Positions 1-8,218 of a stretch of DNA of 64,000 nucleotides are shown one piece after another. Each line of letters opens with the position of its first letter. Within the stretch, counting starts at the first letter, position 1. Origin of the DNA: Vulcanimicrobium sp035943995 (GTDB lineage: Bacteria; Vulcanimicrobiota; Vulcanimicrobiia; Vulcanimicrobiales; Vulcanimicrobiaceae); the NCBI GenBank assembly GCA_035943995.1, contig DASZBS010000083.1:32977-96976 (forward strand), in the 5' to 3' direction. The notes under the pieces are model-generated. The model did no database searches, was not told the origin of the DNA, and was given only the letters and a program-made list of their open reading frames with translations. A program made the position numbers and the translations under genes.

Positions 1-726
1 CTCGATCACGGCCTCCGGCAAGAACCCCGCGCGGCGCAACGCTTCGATCGTGACGGGCCCGTCGGCGCTCGACAGCTTGTGCCGGTCCGCGCCGACCACG
101 AGCCCGGCGTGCGCGTAGCGCGGCGGCGCGTATCCCAGCGCGCGCGCGATCAGCATCTGGCGCGGCGTGTCGTCGAGGTGCTCGTCGCCGCGCAGCACGA
201 GATCGATGCGCATCGCGGCGTCGTCGGCTGCCGCGGCGAGATCGTACGTCACCGTACCGTCCGACTTGCGCACGACGAAGTCCGCGATCGCGTCGTGCAC
301 GAACGCGACGTCGCCCTTGACGAGATCGTGCACGACGGTCGCGCCGGGCGGGACGCGGAACCACACCGCCCCGTCCTGCTCGTACGCCGCGCCGGCGGCA
401 ACCAGCCGGTCCACGTGCGCGGCGTGGAGCGCGCGGCGTTCGGACCGGCGATACGGCGCTGCCGGACCGCCGGCGTCGGGGCCTTCGTCCCAGTCGAGAC
501 CGAGCCACCGCAGATCCCGCAGGAGCGCGTCCTCACCCGCGCGGACGGCGCCTTCGCCGGCGTCGTCGATTCGCAGCACGAACGCACCGGCCGCCGAGCG
601 CGCGAGCAGCCAGTTGAACAAGGCGGTCCGCGCCGCTCCGACGTGCAGCTTGCCCGTCGTCGACGGAGCGAAGCGCACGCGCAGCGGGCGGCCGGCTTCG
701 GGGCCGTCCATCCGGCTCGTGATCAT
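1..726 (-). CDS. gltX: Glutamyl-tRNA synthetase, N-terminal part (runs off the window)
   Basis: Class I aminoacyl-tRNA synthetase that charges tRNA-Glu in the cytoplasm. The 242 visible codons start at the ATG at 726 (a second Met lies at 711). The N-terminus reads RFAPSTTGKLHVGAARTALF, the HIGH-type signature of GluRS, with KLHVG as the HIGH box. It continues through the Rossmann core (RGDEHLDDTPRQMLIARALG) to the KMSKS region, which here reads DRHKLSSADGPVTIE rather than the usual KLSKR. The C-terminal anticodon-binding part lies beyond position 1. Length so far and motif order fit GltX rather than the short Glu-Q-RS, but that paralogue cannot be fully excluded because the C-terminus is not visible. 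The LSS variant, lacking the second Lys of KLSKR, is unusual. Confidence 0.88.
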   Translation of the reverse strand, partial: MITSRMDGPEAGRPLRVRFAPSTTGKLHVGAARTALFNWLLARSAAGAFVLRIDDAGEGAVRAGEDALLRDLRWLGLDWDEGPDAGGPAAPYRRSERRALHAAHVDRLVAAGAAYEQDGAVWFRVPPGATVVHDLVKGDVAFVHDAIADFVVRKSDGTVTYDLAAAADDAAMRIDLVLRGDEHLDDTPRQMLIARALGYAPPRYAHAGLVVGADRHKLSSADGPVTIEALRRAGFLPEAVIE

Positions 727-762
727 GCCCCGCGGCGCAGCGTTCCTCCGCCGCGGGTCATC

Positions 763-909
763 TCAGGACGGGTCGCCTTCGGTTTCTTCTTCGGACTCGT
801 CGTCTCCGGACTCGTCGTCTCCGGATTCGGCTTCGTCGCCGCCGGGGCCGCCGTGGCCGGGCATGATCGTGGCCAGGACTTGGTCGCGTTCGAGCAATTC
901 AAGAGGCAT
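763..909 (-). CDS. Small acidic hypothetical protein (48 aa)
   Basis: Not recognised. The ATG at 909 gives MPLELLERDQVLATIMPGHG followed by a tail made almost only of Gly, Asp, Glu and Ser, ending at 763, 36 nt before the gltX start and on the same strand. A longer frame would start at 987 but would run into the divergent regulator's start at 978. No clear Shine-Dalgarno sequence is visible. The acidic low-complexity tail could be a real small protein or a compositional accident in GC-rich DNA; the position directly upstream of gltX is the only supporting context. Confidence 0.35.
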   Translation of the reverse strand: MPLELLERDQVLATIMPGHGGPGGDEAESGDDESGDDESEEETEGDPS

Positions 910-977
910 GACGTCGCGTTCGTGTCCGCCGCCGCGGAACCATGCGTCCGCGCCGATGCCGTCGAAGCCGCGCGACG

Positions 978-3743
978 ATGATCTCAACGGGGGTGTTCTG
1001 CAAGGAGCTCGTCGGACGCGCCGGCGAGCTGGCGCACCTCGCGTTGCGCGCGCGAGGCGACGGGTCGCGCCGCTCGGCGCTCATCGTCGTGCGCGGCGAA
1101 GCGGGCGTCGGGAAATCTCGCCTCGTCGCCGAGTTCGTCGCCGTCGCACGCAAGCAATTGCGCACGGTCGTCACCGGCGTGCGCGAGTACGCGAACGCGC
1201 CGTACGCCGCGATCGTCGAAGCCCTCGACTCGCTCGGAGCCGAGGCGCAGCTCGAGCGCTACTCCGGACAGCCGCAGGCGCAGCGCGAGCCCGCCGATGC
1301 CGAAGGCGACGAGAAGTCGTGGCGGTTCGCCTCCGTCGCCGCGACGTTCGCGCAGATCGCGCGGGCCGAGGCGCACGGCCTGCTGGTCGTGCTCGAGGAT
1401 TTGCACTGGGCGGACGGCGGTACGATCGAGCTCTTGCGGTTCCTTGCGCGCCGGCTCGCAGACGAGCCCGTGACGTTCCTTGCGACCTATCGCGTCGACG
1501 AAGGCGACGCCGAAGCGGAGCGCGTGCGCGTGCTTGTCGCGCTGGAACGCGACGCGGAGGACACGATCGCACTCGACCCGCTCGGCGACGCCGAGATCGA
1601 TCAGCTCTTGCGCGCGGCGCTCGCCGACGTCGACCGCACGCTGCCGCCGGCTGCGCTCGAACGCATCCGCGAGCTCGCCGACGGGCGGCCGCTGTTCGCC
1701 GAGGAGTTGCTGCGCGGCGCGCTCGAGCGCAGCGACCGGGGCGGCAGCGCCGTGATGGTCCCCGCAAGCATTCGCGTCACCGTTCGCGAGCGGTTCGCGT
1801 CGCTCGCAGAACGCGACCGCGACGTCCTGCTGCACGCCGCCGTGCTGGGCCGCCGCTTCTCCGCGCACTTCGTCGCCCGCCTGACGGGGATCGCGCCGGT
1901 CGCGGTATTCGCAGCGCTGCGCCGCGCGCGCGACCTGCAGCTCGTCGTCGAGGAACGCGACGACGAGCGCGGCGACGCGTTCGCCTTTCGGCATGCGCTC
2001 ACGCGCGAAGCGGTGTACTCCGAGCTGCTGCGGGCGGAGGCGCGCACGCTGCACGCGCACGTCGCCGAAGCGCTGGCGAACGAAGAGCCGCTCGACGTGA
2101 CGGCGATCGCCGAGCACGCGTGGCGCGCGCACGACGTCGAGCACGCGATCGGCTGGAACGAGCGGGCCGGCGATCATGCGGTCGCGCTGTTCGCGTATGC
2201 CGACGCCGCACGCCATTACGTGCGCGCGTGCGATATTGCAACCGATCGGGAGCAGCGCGCCCTGCTGGCGGAAAAGGCGGCCGAGTCGCTGTACGCCACC
2301 GGCGACGTGGCGAGCGCGGTCGATCGGCTCGCGCTCGCGATCGATGCGCTCGACGGCGACCCCGACGCCAACCGGCTCGCGCTGCGCAAAGCATATCTCT
2401 TGTTCGACCAAGGCCGCTACGACGATGCGTTGCACGAGGCGCTCGCCGTGGTGAAACGGCTGGAGCACGAGGACTCGGCGATGCGGTTCGACGCCGAGAC
2501 GATGACCGCCGGCCTGCTGACCGCGCGCGGCCGCGCCGAGGAAGCGCTCGCGCACCTCCAGTGCGCCGACGGGCTGGCCGCCCGAGCCGGGGCCGCCTCA
2601 GCCCCGCGCTTCGCAGGCAACTACGCCTCGTGCTTGGGCCTGCTGGGCCGCGCCGGCGAAGCACGCGACCGGTTCGCGGAGGCGCAGCGCATCGCGCGCG
2701 ACCAGTCCGACTTCGACGTGCTCGTTCGCGCGTTGAACAACCACGCGAACGTCGAGCTCACGTACGGGCACATCGCGGTCGCCCGGCGGCTCTACGACGA
2801 AGGACTCGACGTCGCGCACGCGACGAAGAACCTGCGGTTCGTCGCCTGGCTCTCGCAGAACGCGGCGCTGTGCGCGCTCATCGCAGGCGACCCCGCGGCC
2901 GCCGCGCGCCATCAGGCCAGCGTCGACGCGATCCGGCACGACGTCGGCACCGTGATCGAGTGCGCGCTCGCCACCAACCTGCGCGCATCCACCCTGGGCG
3001 GCACGCCGAGCGAGAGCTTTTTCGAACGGGCGTCGGCGCGCGTGCAGTCCACCATGGCGTCGTCGGACGCGACGGGACGGGGCATGCTGGCGGGATCACT
3101 CGCGCTCGAACTCTTGCGGACGGGCAGTATTGCGGACGCCGCCGCCGTCGTGAGCCGCGCGCTCGACGTCGCGCCGCAAGCGTACCCGCCGTACTGGCTG
3201 CACGACGCGGCGAGCCGCTGCGCGGAGCCGGTCGCCCGCGCCGTGGCCCACGACGCGCTAGCGGCCATCGCGGCGCGCGACGGCGCGTGGCCGGCGCGCG
3301 GCTTCCTCGCGCTCGCCGATGCGCGCGAGGCGGTGCGCAAACGCCGCCGCGAGGACGCTGTCGCGCTCGCCGAAACCGCGGTCGACGCGTTCCGCACCGC
3401 GGGCTGGCGGGTCGAGGAAGCGTTCGCGCTGGAGCTCGCGGGCCGTACGGCGGAAGCGGTCGCGCTCTTCCGCGACATCGGCGCGCTGGGCGAGGTGCGG
3501 CGGCTGACGGAGACCGGGGTGACGGCACCGCGCCGCCGCGGCGAGTCGACCCTCACGGCGCGCGAGCGCGAGATCGCGGGACTGGTCGTCGGCGGCCACG
3601 CTACCAAGGCCATCGCGGACACGCTGTTCATCTCCGAGCGCACCGTCGAGACGCACATCGCGGCGATCTATCGCAAGCTCGGCGTCTCCAACCGCACGGC
3701 GCTGGCCCGGCTGGTCGACGAGGCCGGAGCGGCAAGCCACTAA
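978..3743 (+). CDS. LAL-type ATPase transcriptional regulator with LuxR HTH
   Basis: Large ATP-binding regulator of the LuxR (LAL) family, 921 aa from the ATG at 978 (an upstream in-frame ATG at 942 adds only Arg-rich residues). Near residues 12-60 the sequence ELVGRAGEL and the Walker A GEAGVGKSRL mark an AAA/STAND ATPase; Walker B follows as LLVVLEDLHWAD. The centre is a long Ala/Arg-rich helical region resembling TPR-type repeats. The last 65 residues are a LuxR helix-turn-helix: LTAREREIAGLVVGGHATK and ISERTVETHIAAIYRKLGVS. Family members sense a ligand and then activate genes by DNA binding; the ligand here cannot be inferred. It stands alone, divergent from gltX and its small upstream ORF, and is followed by a hairpin-rich spacer. 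Confidence 0.88.
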   Translation: MISTGVFCKELVGRAGELAHLALRARGDGSRRSALIVVRGEAGVGKSRLVAEFVAVARKQLRTVVTGVREYANAPYAAIVEALDSLGAEAQLERYSGQPQAQREPADAEGDEKSWRFASVAATFAQIARAEAHGLLVVLEDLHWADGGTIELLRFLARRLADEPVTFLATYRVDEGDAEAERVRVLVALERDAEDTIALDPLGDAEIDQLLRAALADVDRTLPPAALERIRELADGRPLFAEELLRGALERSDRGGSAVMVPASIRVTVRERFASLAERDRDVLLHAAVLGRRFSAHFVARLTGIAPVAVFAALRRARDLQLVVEERDDERGDAFAFRHALTREAVYSELLRAEARTLHAHVAEALANEEPLDVTAIAEHAWRAHDVEHAIGWNERAGDHAVALFAYADAARHYVRACDIATDREQRALLAEKAAESLYATGDVASAVDRLALAIDALDGDPDANRLALRKAYLLFDQGRYDDALHEALAVVKRLEHEDSAMRFDAETMTAGLLTARGRAEEALAHLQCADGLAARAGAASAPRFAGNYASCLGLLGRAGEARDRFAEAQRIARDQSDFDVLVRALNNHANVELTYGHIAVARRLYDEGLDVAHATKNLRFVAWLSQNAALCALIAGDPAAAARHQASVDAIRHDVGTVIECALATNLRASTLGGTPSESFFERASARVQSTMASSDATGRGMLAGSLALELLRTGSIADAAAVVSRALDVAPQAYPPYWLHDAASRCAEPVARAVAHDALAAIAARDGAWPARGFLALADAREAVRKRRREDAVALAETAVDAFRTAGWRVEEAFALELAGRTAEAVALFRDIGALGEVRRLTETGVTAPRRRGESTLTAREREIAGLVVGGHATKAIADTLFISERTVETHIAAIYRKLGVSNRTALARLVDEAGAASH

Positions 3744-3760
3744 ACAATTCCGCTTTCGGA

Positions 3761-3815
3761 CTTCGGGCGCAGCCCGAAGGAGGACTTCACGGCGCCGTCC
3801 AGGCGCTGTGAAGTC
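3761..3815 (+). terminator. Two consecutive hairpins after the LuxR-type gene
   Basis: Eighteen nt after the stop codon, CTTCGGGC (3761-3768) and GCCCGAAG (3772-3779) form a perfect 8-bp stem with a 3-nt loop. Immediately after, GACTTCAC (3783-3790) pairs with GTGAAGTC (3808-3815), and the 17-nt loop contains a further GGCGCC/GGCGC self-pairing stretch. No U-run follows, so this may be a GC-type terminator or a processing/stability structure for the 978-3743 mRNA. Confidence 0.5.
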
Positions 3816-3888
3816 TCCGTACCGAAGCCCGCCAACCTCGGTACCGTCACGGATAGAGCCGCGCGCACCGCTCCGGTACCGTAGGCAC

Positions 3889-4077
3889 ATGAACGCTACG
3901 CCCGATCCGCAACGCGCCGCCGGCGCACTCCGCATGCTGGCCGAGCTCTCTTCCGTCGCCGCGGAATGCGCGGCGGCCGGGGTGTGGGACGACGAGCTGA
4001 CCGCCCGCCGCCGCCTGCGCGACGACGCGCGGGCCGGCGAGCTTCGCAGCGAGGGCCTTCAGGTGAAAGCGCTATGA
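3889..4077 (+). CDS. Hypothetical protein (62 aa)
   Basis: Not recognised. The ATG at 3889 opens a 62-residue frame: an Ala/Leu-rich helix (AAGALRMLAELSSVAAECAA) followed by charged residues. Its 3' end overlaps the convergent ispF gene by 19 nt. No membrane segment or metal motif. In DNA this GC-rich such a frame can arise by chance; the downstream overlap also weakens the case. Confidence 0.35.
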   Translation: MNATPDPQRAAGALRMLAELSSVAAECAAAGVWDDELTARRRLRDDARAGELRSEGLQVKAL

Positions 4078-4601
4078 TCTGGTTCGCGCCGTTCGAGGCT
4101 TTCGACGAGCACGACCGCGTACGCCGCGATCCCCGTCCCGTCGCCGGTATAGCCCATCCCCTCGCTCGTCTTCGCCTTCACGCTGATGCGCGCGACGTCC
4201 AGCCCCAGCACGTCGGCGATCGCGTCGCGCATCAGCGGAACGTAGGCTGAAAGCCGGGGCGCCTGGACGACGACCGTCGCATCGACGTTCGCGATCGTCC
4301 AGCCGTGCCGCACCGACAGCTCGTGGCAAGCCGCCAGCAGCCGCAGCGAGTCGGCATCCTTCCACTGGGGGTCGTCATCAGGGAAGTGCGCCCCCAGGTC
4401 GCCTAGCGCGCACGCGCCGAGCAGTGCGTCGCTGATGGCGTGCACGAGAGCGTCCGCATCGCTGTGCCCGAGCGGACCCCTCTCGTGCGGAACCCGCACG
4501 CCGCCCAGGACGAACGGCCGTCCCTCGACGAGCCGGTGTGCGTCGAACCCGTGCCCGACGCGGAAGTGAGGGCTGTGCGGGTGCGCTCGCTCCGCCGCCA
4601 T
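4059..4601 (-). CDS. ispF: 2-C-methyl-D-erythritol 2,4-cyclodiphosphate synthase
   Basis: Fifth enzyme of the MEP isoprenoid pathway: it cyclises CDP-ME-2-phosphate to MEcPP with loss of CMP. The 180-aa protein starts at the ATG at 4601, 4 nt after the ispD stop. Near residue 13 RVGHGFDAHRL carries the Asp/His zinc ligands; LGHSDADALVHAISDALLGA gives the third zinc His and the dimer interface; HFPDDDPQWKDADS and KAKTSEGMG are further IspF signatures. It is the last gene of a long minus-strand operon and directly follows ispD, the common ispD-ispF order. Confidence 0.95.
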   Translation of the reverse strand: MAAERAHPHSPHFRVGHGFDAHRLVEGRPFVLGGVRVPHERGPLGHSDADALVHAISDALLGACALGDLGAHFPDDDPQWKDADSLRLLAACHELSVRHGWTIANVDATVVVQAPRLSAYVPLMRDAIADVLGLDVARISVKAKTSEGMGYTGDGTGIAAYAVVLVESLERREPDHSAFT

Positions 4602-4605
4602 GCTG

Positions 4606-5568
4606 CTAGTGCTCGCGGTCCAGTGCGGCGGCGTTGCGCGGCGCGTGGTGCGAGAGGTGCGCCGTGTACAGCGCGTCCGCGCCGGCCAGCGCATTGAGCC
4701 GCGTGCCGAAGCCGCGCAGCGCGCCGTTGGTCGCGTACGCGCGGATGATCGTCGCGCTGGGAAGGTCGCGGTCGATCTCGTCGACGCGCGCATCGCGCGC
4801 TTCGAGCTCGAGCAGCACCGCGTCGACCGCGCGCGGCTCGACGTAGCACTCGACGAGCAACACTTCTTCTTCGGCCGTTCCTTGCGGGCCGCGCTCGCGC
4901 AGCAGCGCTTCGGCGCGCACGAGGTCGCCCGGCAGCGTCACCTTGAAGTTGTCCGGCGCGCTCTCGACCACGACCACGTCCAGGCCCGCGCGCTCGAGCA
5001 GCGCCGCATCGTCGGTCGCCGGCGGCTGGCCGTGGCGCACGGCTTCGGCGTGCGCGCGGCGCAGGTCGCGCAACGTCGCGAACTGCGGCGTCTGCGCGGA
5101 CCACAGCTCGCCGCGGTCGAGCGTGCGCGTGACCTTGCCCGTCGCGTCGACCACTTTGATCGTGTCGACGACGGGCGCCGCGAGCAGCGACGCGGTGCCG
5201 GGGCGCACCGGCCGCATCCCGTTGCGCACGTCGGACGTGCGGACCAGCGGGCGCGCACCGTCGTGGACGAGCACCACCACCACGTCGTCGGAGAGCGCGT
5301 CGAGCCCGTGGCGCACGCTGGCCTGGCGGTCGGCGCCGCCGCGCACGACGATCACGGTCGCGTCCTTCACCCGCGCGTGCGCGAGCGACTCGACGGCTTC
5401 GATGAATTCCGGCTCGGTGACGATCACGAGCTCCGAGATCTCGGGCATCGCCGCGAAGGCCTCGATCGACCATGCGATCATCGGCTTTCCGCTCAAATCG
5501 ACGAGCTGCTTCGGTCCACCAAAACGCGTGCCTAGACCGGCAGCGACGATGACCGCCCCCCAGATCAC
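4606..5568 (-). CDS. ispD: IspD cytidylyltransferase with an EF-G domain V-like C-terminal extension
   Basis: 2-C-methyl-D-erythritol 4-phosphate cytidylyltransferase, third step of the MEP pathway (CTP + MEP to CDP-ME). Residues 1-230 are a normal IspD: the CTP-binding IVAAGLGTRFGGPKQLVDL, VHDGARPLV, DTIKVVD and TPQFATLRDL. At 320 aa it is about 85 residues longer than usual. The extra C-terminus, from about residue 235, looks like the last domain of elongation factor G: VLLVECYVEPRAVDAVLLEL, then TIIRAYATNGALRGFGTRL followed by NALAGADALYTAHLSHHAP, matching the EF-G pattern of a Gly-Tyr/Phe-x-T-x-L-R-x-L-T-x-G-x-x-x-Y-T stretch. It lacks any GTPase part. The start overlaps the PIN/TRAM gene by ATGA, and ispF follows. 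Confidence 0.93.
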   Translation of the reverse strand: MIWGAVIVAAGLGTRFGGPKQLVDLSGKPMIAWSIEAFAAMPEISELVIVTEPEFIEAVESLAHARVKDATVIVVRGGADRQASVRHGLDALSDDVVVVLVHDGARPLVRTSDVRNGMRPVRPGTASLLAAPVVDTIKVVDATGKVTRTLDRGELWSAQTPQFATLRDLRRAHAEAVRHGQPPATDDAALLERAGLDVVVVESAPDNFKVTLPGDLVRAEALLRERGPQGTAEEEVLLVECYVEPRAVDAVLLELEARDARVDEIDRDLPSATIIRAYATNGALRGFGTRLNALAGADALYTAHLSHHAPRNAAALDREH

Positions 5569-6680
5569 GAGCGCACTTTCGGGCGGGCGAAGATCATGCG
5601 GCCCGCGTTGGTTTGCAGCGCGCTCGTCACGGCCACGTCGACGGTTTCGCCGATCAGGCGGCGGCCGTTCTCGATCACGATCATCGTGCCGTCGTCGAGG
5701 TAGCCGACGCCCTGGTGCGTCTCGCGGCCTTCGCGGATGACGTTCACGCGCAGCTCGTCGCCGGGCAGCAGCACCGGCTTGAGCGCGTTGGCGAGCTCGT
5801 TGATGTTGAGAACGGAGACCCCCTCGACGTGCGCGACGCGGTTGAGATTGTAGTCGTTGGTGACGAGCTTCGCGCCGCGTTCTTGCGCCAAGCGGACCAG
5901 CTTGGCATCGACCTGCGCGATGTCCTCGGGATCGCGCTCGACGATCTCGATCGGCACCGTCTCCTGCAGCGTCGAGAGCAGCTCGAGCCCGCGCCGCCCG
6001 CGCGTGCGCTTGAGCGGGTCCGCGCTGTCGGCGATGAGCTGCAGCTCGCGCAGCACGAAGCGCGGCAGCAGCAGCGGCCCGTCGAGAAACCCGCTGCGCA
6101 CGATGTCGAGCACGCGCCCGTCGATGATCACCGACGTGTCGAGCACCTTGGGATCGCCCCCGCCGCCGCCCGTGCCCGCTTTTGTCGCGAGCCGGCCCAG
6201 CGTCACGCGCTGCTTCGCGCCGACCCGTGCGCCGAGGAACGCTGCGAAGATCGACACGACCAGGTACAGCGCGATCGCGATGTAGCCGCCCGTCGGCCCG
6301 GCAAACGCGACGAACTCGAAGAGGATGCTCTTGATCAGGAACGCGACGACGAGCCCGGTGACGAGCCCGATCGCGCCGCCCACCAGCTCCCCGGGCGCCA
6401 GCCGGTCCATCGCGCGCTCGACCTGGTGGAGCTGGGTCTCGAATAGCATCTGCGCGGCCGGCACGATCAGCACGCCGACGACCGCGCCGACGATCGGCGC
6501 GACGACCAGAAAGGCGAGCTGCCAGAACTGGCTCGCGACGTGCAGCGAGATCAGGTGGACGTACGCCTCGCGCCCGAGCAAGAAGCCCGTGACGCCGAAG
6601 ATCACGGCGAAGACGAGACGCAGCAGAGCCGTCGCGACGCCGCGGCCGGGCTCAGTCGGCGAGGAACGCACCACAGACAT
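5565..6680 (-). CDS. Membrane-anchored PIN/TRAM domain protein (YacL type)
   Basis: A 371-aa protein with about four N-terminal membrane helices (residues roughly 15-150), then a Gly-rich linker, a PIN nuclease domain and a C-terminal TRAM domain. The PIN domain starts at VLDTSVIIDGRVLDI and has the acidic residues expected of a metal-dependent RNase (D in DTSVIID, E in LRELQLIAD, D in LVTNDYNLNRVA). The TRAM part is near DELRVNVIREGRETHQGVGY and the family ending (IGETVDVAVTSALQTNAGRM) is clear. This is the YacL-like family often located next to ispD. It is presumably an RNase at the membrane; the substrate is unknown. It overlaps hemW by 29 nt and ispD by 4 nt. Confidence 0.9.
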   Translation of the reverse strand: MSVVRSSPTEPGRGVATALLRLVFAVIFGVTGFLLGREAYVHLISLHVASQFWQLAFLVVAPIVGAVVGVLIVPAAQMLFETQLHQVERAMDRLAPGELVGGAIGLVTGLVVAFLIKSILFEFVAFAGPTGGYIAIALYLVVSIFAAFLGARVGAKQRVTLGRLATKAGTGGGGGDPKVLDTSVIIDGRVLDIVRSGFLDGPLLLPRFVLRELQLIADSADPLKRTRGRRGLELLSTLQETVPIEIVERDPEDIAQVDAKLVRLAQERGAKLVTNDYNLNRVAHVEGVSVLNINELANALKPVLLPGDELRVNVIREGRETHQGVGYLDDGTMIVIENGRRLIGETVDVAVTSALQTNAGRMIFARPKVRS

Positions 6681-7764
6681 CGTTGGCTACGAACCGGCCG
6701 CGTTCGGTGAGGCGCATGCGCGCGGGCTCGGCGGCGAGGACGCCCGCCGCGACGAGGTCGTCGACCACGCTCCGGTATCGTTGGTGCACATCGATGCCGT
6801 ACCGTTCGCGGAACGCCGCCAGGTCGACTCCTTCGGCCGTGCGCAGCGCCAGCATGATCGCCTCGCCGGCGCGTTTGGCGCCTTCGAGCCGCTCGCTCTC
6901 GCCGGGGATCGGCGCCGCGGCGAGCGCTGCCTCGCAGTACGCGTCGAGGTCGCGCGTGTGGGTCGAGCGCACGCCGCCGAGGTACGACGCGGCGCCGACG
7001 CCCAGACCGAGGTACGGATCATTGGCCCAGTAGATCGCGTTGTGCTGGGAGCGGAAGCCGGGCTTGGCCCAGTTCGAGATCTCGTAGTGCTCGAATCCGG
7101 CGACGCGCAGCCGGTCGATCGCGATCGCGTACATGCGCGCTTCGAGCGTGTCGCCGGCGAACGCGCTCGCATCGCGCGCGAACCAAGCCGCGTACGGCGT
7201 CCCCTCCTCGATCGTCAGCCCGTAGCACGACACATGCTCGACCTCCAGCGCGACCGCGGCGTCCAACGACGCCGCCCAGCTCTCCTCGGTCTGGCCCGGT
7301 GCGCCGAAGATGAGATCGACGGAAAGGTTGCGGAAGCCGGCGGCGCGCGCGGCGCGCACGGCATTCGCCACGTCCGCCGCGGTGTGGCGCCGGCCGAGCA
7401 CGCGCAGCTCGCGCGCATCGAACGACTGCACGCCGATCGAGAGCCGGTTCACGCCGGCATCGTGCAACCCGGCGAGCCGTCCGGCGAGTGACGGATCGGG
7501 GTTCGCTTCGGTCGTCACCTCGGCATCGCGCGGCAGCGCGAAGCGCGCGCGCACGTCGCCGATCAGCGCGGCGATCGCGTCGGGCGCGTACGTGGTCGGC
7601 GTGCCGCCGCCGAAGAACAGCGTGCGCGCCTCGACGGCGGGCGCGCTCGCGAGCTCGGCGCGCAGTGCGGCGAGATAGCGCGCGGCGCGTGCGTCGTCCC
7701 ACGCCCACTTCGCGAAATCGCAATACGGACAGATGTACGGACAGAACGGCAGGTGAACGTACAA
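6652..7764 (-). CDS. hemW: Radical SAM HemW (heme chaperone, CPO-III-like)
   Basis: HemW-family radical SAM protein, 370 aa. The 4Fe-4S cluster motif is CPYICPYC near residue 8, followed by FFGGGTPTTY, EANPDPS, RLSIGVQSFD and DLIFGAPGQT, which are the standard HemW/HemN family blocks; the C-terminal HemN domain (NDPYLGLGVGAASYLGG) is present. HemW binds and hands on heme; it is often mis-annotated as coproporphyrinogen oxidase. No ATG or GTG is available before the cluster motif: the frame opens only at a TAG at 7819-7821, leaving TTG at 7764 (LYVHLPFC) or a rare ATC at 7782 as start. It follows the small membrane-protein gene by 10 nt. Confidence 0.9.
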   Translation of the reverse strand: MYVHLPFCPYICPYCDFAKWAWDDARAARYLAALRAELASAPAVEARTLFFGGGTPTTYAPDAIAALIGDVRARFALPRDAEVTTEANPDPSLAGRLAGLHDAGVNRLSIGVQSFDARELRVLGRRHTAADVANAVRAARAAGFRNLSVDLIFGAPGQTEESWAASLDAAVALEVEHVSCYGLTIEEGTPYAAWFARDASAFAGDTLEARMYAIAIDRLRVAGFEHYEISNWAKPGFRSQHNAIYWANDPYLGLGVGAASYLGGVRSTHTRDLDAYCEAALAAAPIPGESERLEGAKRAGEAIMLALRTAEGVDLAAFRERYGIDVHQRYRSVVDDLVAAGVLAAEPARMRLTERGRFVANDVCGAFLAD

Positions 7765-7774
7765 CCCGGCGCGA

Positions 7775-8218
7775 TCAGGGATGTCGCACCTCGAGGCTCC
7801 GGCTTTGGAGAAAGCCGGCTATCAGCTGCGCCGCTTGCGATCGCGCCGGAATCGAGATCGTCGTGTAGTATCCGACGCCGTACGTATCGTACCGCCAGAA
7901 CCGGTACCACATGAACGAGCCGCGCGAATCAACCGTGTCCCAGGGAAAAAGTAACGGAGGATGACCGGGACGAGCGACAAGCCTACTGCGCAGATGCAGA
8001 CCGCGGTCGTCGACCCCGATCATCACGTACGCTTTGTGGCTCCTTTGAGGCCCGATCAAGATCGACGCGCTCGCCATCTCGTTCGGCACGCCGGGTGACG
8101 GATCGCGAAAGCGCCGGCCCATCTCCACCCAGCCGCTCAAGGCGGCGTCGGCGTAACCCCAGCAGATCCAAACCGTTGCGACGACCGCGACGACGACGAG
8201 GACCACGACGCCGCTCAT
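7775..8218 (-). CDS. Small membrane-anchored protein, PH-like fold suspected
   Basis: Not assigned to a known function. The 147-aa protein has one N-terminal membrane helix (MSGVVVLVVVAVVATVWICW) and a soluble part rich in beta strands, with RSHKAYVMIGVDDRGLHLRS and a Trp/Tyr-rich hairpin WYRFWRYDTYGVGYYTT. The pattern of short alternating strands with PLLFPWDTV resembles bacterial PH-type domains, which is inference only. It overlaps degV by ATGA (start at 8218) and precedes hemW, so it is co-transcribed with the fatty-acid kinase genes. Confidence 0.75.
   Translation of the reverse strand: MSGVVVLVVVAVVATVWICWGYADAALSGWVEMGRRFRDPSPGVPNEMASASILIGPQRSHKAYVMIGVDDRGLHLRSRLVARPGHPPLLFPWDTVDSRGSFMWYRFWRYDTYGVGYYTTISIPARSQAAQLIAGFLQSRSLEVRHP

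Noticed and set aside
167..3811. 1214-aa open frame overlapping the regulator on the same strand
   Set aside because: Product is Arg/Ser-rich without recognisable motifs while the other frame encodes clear ATPase and LuxR domains; typical GC-rich shadow.
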